This document shows, one piece after another, positions 21,156-24,630 of a DNA stretch of 24,630 nucleotides. The position numbers and the translations under genes were made by a program. Every line of letters starts with the position of its first letter. Position 1 is the first letter of the stretch. The notes under the pieces were generated by a model. That model was not told the DNA's origin. It made no database searches and worked only from the letters and a program-made list of their open reading frames with translations. Origin of the DNA: CAZMCC01 sp964564695 (lineage in GTDB: Bacteria; Planctomycetota; Phycisphaerae; Phycisphaerales; UBA1924); contig CAZMCC010000060.1 in assembly GCA_964564695.1 (NCBI GenBank), forward strand, positions 1 through 24,630. Direction: 5' to 3'.

Positions 21156-23138
21156 GTGAGCCCCGCCCCGATTCAGAACGACGACCGCCAACGCGTCATC
21201 GACGCGACGGACATTGTCCAGCTCATCAGCGAGCACCTCGCCCTCAAGCCCAAGGGCCGCGAGTACGTCGGCCTCTGCCCCTTCCACGACGACCACAAGC
21301 CCTCGATGTGCGTCGTGCCGCACAAGCAGATGTACCACTGCTTCTCCTGCGGCGCCGGCGGCAACGCCATCACGTTCGTGATGAACTACCACAAGATGGG
21401 CTTCGGCGAGGCGCTCAAGTACCTCGCGGGGCGCGCGAACATCGAGCTCACGCCCTGGAAGCCCCCGACCCGCACCGGCTCCTACTCCGGTGGCACAGGC
21501 CCCGGTGGCACAGGCGTCCCGCCTGTGTCGGGCGCTTCGCCCGACTTCGACGACCGCCCCTCGCTCCTCGAGGCCAGCACCTTCGCTCAGTCCTTCTTCC
21601 GCGCCATCTACAACCACCCCGAGCACGGCAAGGTCGCCCGCGACCTCGTCGCCCGCCGTGGCGTCTCCGACGAGATGGTCGAGCTCTTCGGCATCGGCGC
21701 CGCCCCCGACCGCTGGGACGGCCTCGTCCTCGCCATCGAGCACAAGGACCTCCCCCTCGATCCCTTCACCGCCTGCGGCCTCCTCAAGCGGCGCGAGTCC
21801 GGGCCCGGTGGGGGGGGCGTCTACGACGCCTTCCGCAACCGCCTCATGTTCCCGATCCACGACCAGATCGGACGCACCATCGCCTTCGGCGGCCGCCGCC
21901 TCTCCGAAGAGAAACGCCCCGACGGCGAGCAGGACGCCAAGTACCTCAACTCCGCCGAAAGCCCCATCTTCGACAAGGGCAACACGCTCTACGGCCTGCA
22001 TCAAGCGGTATCCGAGCTGCGCCGCACCCGCCAGGCCGTCGTCACCGAAGGCTACATGGACGTCGTCGCCTGCCACCAGGCCGGCGTCCGCTCCGCCGTC
22101 GCCGCCCTCGGCACCGCTTTCGGCGCGGGACACGCCAAGCTTCTCCGCCGCCTGTGCGACCGCGTCGTGCTCCTGTTCGACGGCGACGAGGCCGGCCAGC
22201 GGGCCGCCGACCGCGCGCTCGAAGTCTTCTTCGCCGAGTCCATCGACGTCAAGATCGCCACGCTCTCGTCCATCGACGCCAACGGCGCTAAGGACCCCGA
22301 CGAACTCCTCAAGCAGTCCGGCGGCGTCGAGCGCTTCAATGAGATGCTCCGCGTTGCCAGCGACGCCCTGGATTTCCGCTTCGGTCGCCTGCGCAAAAAG
22401 CACGCTGGGCTTGGGCTGTCCGGCCGCGCCCGTGCCATCGACGAGGAATTCGACACGTTGGTGAGACTCGGTCTCCCCCGCGTCGATCCGACCCGCCGCG
22501 AGCTCATCCTCCACAAGCTCGTCGAGCTCACCGGTTTCACGTTCGATCGCGTGCAGCGCGAAGTCAATTCGCGTGCCAAGGCCGCCGACGCCCGTGCGGC
22601 CCTTCGCACTGCAAGCGCCGTGCCCGGCGGGGGCGCAGGAAACGATGACCCGTCTCGCGCGGGGGCAACCGACACCGACCCGCGCCGGTTTGCTGACACG
22701 CGCCTCCGCCTGCTCGCCTGCGTCCTTCATGAACCCGGACTTCTCGCCAGTTTGACCCCCGCCCACCGCGCCGCCATTGACCCGGCGGTGTACCCTGACC
22801 CCACGTCCCGCGCCGTTGCGTCCGCGGCGTGGAATCTCTGGGACGCGGGGGTCGATCCCTCCGTCAGTGCGGTGCTCGCGCGGCTCGACGACATCGCGGC
22901 TCATCAGCTCACCACGGCGTTGGACCGGCTCATCGAAGGACACGACGTGCGCAGACACTGGGTTGAGTTGTGGGACCGCATGCGCCGCGAAGCCGCTGAA
23001 TTCGCCGAACTGTCCGCGCAGCCCGATTCCGTCACAACACAGGGGTGGGATGGGGCTCTCTCAAGACTGGCCCGCAAGCGAGAACTTCACGTCCAGCTCG
23101 GGGACAATCCCCGGGCCATGCCCAAGCCGGGGACCTAA
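21156..23138 (+). CDS. dnaG: DNA primase
   Basis: DnaG makes RNA primers for replication. The GTG at 21156 is chosen because it puts the zinc ligands at Cys41, His44, Cys62 and Cys65, one residue from E. coli (40, 43, 61, 64); upstream open frame is not needed. The TOPRIM catalytic core has Glu298 (VTEGYMDV) and the DGD metal motif at 342-344 (LLFDGDEAG). A C-terminal helicase-binding-like region covers about 520-650. At 660 residues it is longer than E. coli DnaG (581). The extra length includes a Gly-rich segment after the zinc domain (about 110-130, containing GTGVPPV) that is encoded by hairpin repeats, and a second low-complexity stretch near 480-505. rpoD follows after 66 bp. Confidence 0.96.
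   Translation: MSPAPIQNDDRQRVIDATDIVQLISEHLALKPKGREYVGLCPFHDDHKPSMCVVPHKQMYHCFSCGAGGNAITFVMNYHKMGFGEALKYLAGRANIELTPWKPPTRTGSYSGGTGPGGTGVPPVSGASPDFDDRPSLLEASTFAQSFFRAIYNHPEHGKVARDLVARRGVSDEMVELFGIGAAPDRWDGLVLAIEHKDLPLDPFTACGLLKRRESGPGGGGVYDAFRNRLMFPIHDQIGRTIAFGGRRLSEEKRPDGEQDAKYLNSAESPIFDKGNTLYGLHQAVSELRRTRQAVVTEGYMDVVACHQAGVRSAVAALGTAFGAGHAKLLRRLCDRVVLLFDGDEAGQRAADRALEVFFAESIDVKIATLSSIDANGAKDPDELLKQSGGVERFNEMLRVASDALDFRFGRLRKKHAGLGLSGRARAIDEEFDTLVRLGLPRVDPTRRELILHKLVELTGFTFDRVQREVNSRAKAADARAALRTASAVPGGGAGNDDPSRAGATDTDPRRFADTRLRLLACVLHEPGLLASLTPAHRAAIDPAVYPDPTSRAVASAAWNLWDAGVDPSVSAVLARLDDIAAHQLTTALDRLIEGHDVRRHWVELWDRMRREAAEFAELSAQPDSVTTQGWDGALSRLARKRELHVQLGDNPRAMPKPGT
21510..21543 (+). repeat. 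Hairpin repeats in frame inside dnaG
   Basis: CACAGGCG-TCC-CGCCTGTG (21510-21528) is a perfect 8-bp hairpin, and GGGCG-CTT-CGCCC (21531-21543) a 5-bp one directly after it. They are translated as GTGVPPVSGASP between the zinc-binding and core domains. A partial copy (GGTGGCACAGGC) lies 15 bases upstream. Confidence 0.75.
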
Positions 23139-23204
23139 GCCCCCTGGGTCGCAAGGATCGCGCCGCGAGACTTTGATGGGTCCGCGGAGTATGGAGGTTT
23201 GTCC

Positions 23205-24630
23205 GTGAACGCCCAATGGCACCCCGCGCTCGCCCAGCTCCTTCGCCACTCCGTCGCCCGCGGATGGCTCAGCTACGAAGAGCTCAACAACACCCTCCCC
23301 GATGAGCTCGTCGACCCCAAGGGTGTCCACGACCTGCTCCTCACCATCGACGAAGCCGGTATCGAGCTCATCGACGAGATGGAGTTCCGCGCCCGCACCT
23401 GGCGCGCCCAGCGCGACGGCGGGGCCGACCCCGCGTCCATCGCCAACGCCCACAGCCAGATCAGCGCCCGCGCCATGAGCGTCCCCGGCGGCGAACGCGG
23501 CAACGTCACCCTCCGCCCCCAGGCCAGCCTTGAGTCCAAGCCCGACGCCAAGGGTGGCGGCGCTGACGCCAAGTCCGGTGCCGCCGACCCCCACGCCGAC
23601 GACATCGACGATGAGGCCCTGCGTCGCGAACTCGCCGCCGAGCTCGCGGCAGACTCCGGCCGACGCGTCGATGACCCCGTCCGCACCTACCTGAGCCAGA
23701 TGGGCTCGATCCCGCTGCTCGCCCGCGAGGAGGAGATCCGCCTCGCCAAGAAGATCGAAGTGACGCGGATGATGTTCCGTCGCCGCTGCCTCGAGAGCGA
23801 CTGGATCCTCACCCAGGCCTGCGAGCTGCTCAAGGCCGTGGACTCGGGCGCCCTTCCCTTCGACCGCACGATCCGCATCTCGACCGCCGCGGAAGACCCC
23901 AAGGGCACGATCCTGCGGCGCCTCCCGTACAACCTGAAGACCCTCGACCGGCTCATGGCCGCCAACCGTGCCGACTGGGAGCGCCTCGAGCAGGCCCGGG
24001 CCGCCGGTGATGCCGCGACCCCCGAGGACCGCGCGCTGGCCGCCGAGATCGCCACCCGCATGACCGGGCGCCGCCGCCGCATGGCGATGCTCGCCGAGGA
24101 ACTCAGCCTCCGCACCGGCCGCCTCATCCCGCTGATGAAGCGGCTCCGCTCGACCGCCAAGAAGATGCGCGAGCTGCAGGAAGAACTCCGCCGCGCCGCC
24201 AAGTTCCCCCACAAGTACGACCCCGAGGACGTGCAGGTCATCAAGGAGGAACTCTCGGGCCTCCGCGCCATGGTCCTCGAGGAGCCCAGCGAGCTGCTGC
24301 GTCGCGTCCGCGACCTCGACACCGTCTTCTGGGAATACGAGCAGGCCAAGCGCGACCTCGCCGGCGGCAACCTCCGCCTCGTCGTCTCCATCGCCAAGAA
24401 GTACCGCAACCGCGGCCTGCAATTCCTCGACGTCATCCAGGAGGGCAACACCGGCCTCCTCCGCGCCGTCGACAAGTACGAGTACAAACGCGGCTACAAG
24501 TTCAGCACCTACGCCACGTGGTGGGTCCGCCAGGCCATCACCAGGGCCATCGCCGATCACGCCCGAACTATCAGAGTCCCGGTCCACATGATCGAGACGA
24601 TGACGAAGATCCGCAACATCCAGAAGCTCT
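23205..24630 (+). CDS. rpoD: Primary RNA polymerase sigma factor, 5' part (3' end outside window)
   Basis: This is the housekeeping sigma-70 factor, which directs RNA polymerase to promoters. The GTG at 23205 is preceded by GGAGG (23193-23197) at seven bases. The frame stays open to the right edge, giving about 475 residues. Region 1.1 covers about 1-60 (LLRHSVARGWLSYEELN), and an acidic/Ala-rich linker follows. Region 1.2 is at about 156-185 (DPVRTYLSQMGSIPLLAREE), then a long non-conserved region up to about 380. Region 2 starts at 382 (KRDLAGGNLRLVVSIAKKYR) and continues with GLQFLDVIQEGN, YKFSTYATWWVRQAI and the start of region 3 (RVPVHMIE). Regions 3 and 4 lie outside. dnaG-rpoD is the core of the macromolecular synthesis operon. 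Confidence 0.97.
   Translation, partial: MNAQWHPALAQLLRHSVARGWLSYEELNNTLPDELVDPKGVHDLLLTIDEAGIELIDEMEFRARTWRAQRDGGADPASIANAHSQISARAMSVPGGERGNVTLRPQASLESKPDAKGGGADAKSGAADPHADDIDDEALRRELAAELAADSGRRVDDPVRTYLSQMGSIPLLAREEEIRLAKKIEVTRMMFRRRCLESDWILTQACELLKAVDSGALPFDRTIRISTAAEDPKGTILRRLPYNLKTLDRLMAANRADWERLEQARAAGDAATPEDRALAAEIATRMTGRRRRMAMLAEELSLRTGRLIPLMKRLRSTAKKMRELQEELRRAAKFPHKYDPEDVQVIKEELSGLRAMVLEEPSELLRRVRDLDTVFWEYEQAKRDLAGGNLRLVVSIAKKYRNRGLQFLDVIQEGNTGLLRAVDKYEYKRGYKFSTYATWWVRQAITRAIADHARTIRVPVHMIETMTKIRNIQKL

Noticed and set aside
20934..22958. 674-codon minus-strand open frame opposite dnaG
   Set aside because: dnaG on the plus strand has all the zinc and TOPRIM motifs. The minus-strand reading contains repeat-derived sequence and no domain.

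Overview
The window is a G+C-rich bacterial chromosome segment, about two-thirds or more G+C by eye. It is best explained as a planctomycete, probably of the Phycisphaerae lineage. The reasons are mixed: futalosine-route menaquinone synthesis (mqnC), a secreted hydrolase ending in a dockerin-like GDLNGD repeat, a flagellar switch gene, frequent GTG starts and weak ribosome binding sites, and many short dispersed hairpin repeats of a kind I associate with that phylum. The assignment is inference; no rRNA marker is present. I found no tRNA, rRNA, CRISPR array, transposase or prophage gene. Content is mostly core housekeeping.

Layout. Positions 1-6498 run on the plus strand: the 3' end of acpP, fabF, a fliN-type switch gene, an HtrA-type protease with four PDZ-like modules, and two tandem secreted proteins that look like HtrA protease domains without the catalytic His and Ser. 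On the minus strand, 6680-7314 holds two small lipoproteins. prmC (plus) follows, then a minus-strand membrane protein, then plus-strand mqnC, a membrane protein and prfB, which needs a +1 frameshift. At 13773-15333 (minus) lie a small antitoxin-like protein and a secreted esterase with Ig-like and dockerin-like tails. Divergent from these are a YacP-type NYN RNase-like protein and an overlapping lipoprotein gene. A bidirectional terminator separates them from a minus-strand block, read from right to left: acyP, a HAD phosphatase, an unknown protein, a membrane SHOCT-like protein and clpX. The window ends with dnaG and the 5' part of rpoD on the plus strand, a macromolecular-synthesis arrangement without rpsU beside it.

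Functional themes are fatty-acid elongation (acpP-fabF), envelope protein quality control (the HtrA cluster), translation termination (prfB with its methyltransferase prmC, about 4 kb apart), proteolysis (clpX) and replication/transcription initiation (dnaG-rpoD).

The most unusual observations are these. The prfB shift site reads CTT-TAA-C rather than CTT-TGA-C and has no AGGGGG-like stimulator. The HtrA gene is followed by two apparent pseudoproteases. Dispersed hairpin repeats begin exactly at gene stop codons, and related copies sit in frame inside mqnC and, from another family, inside dnaG.
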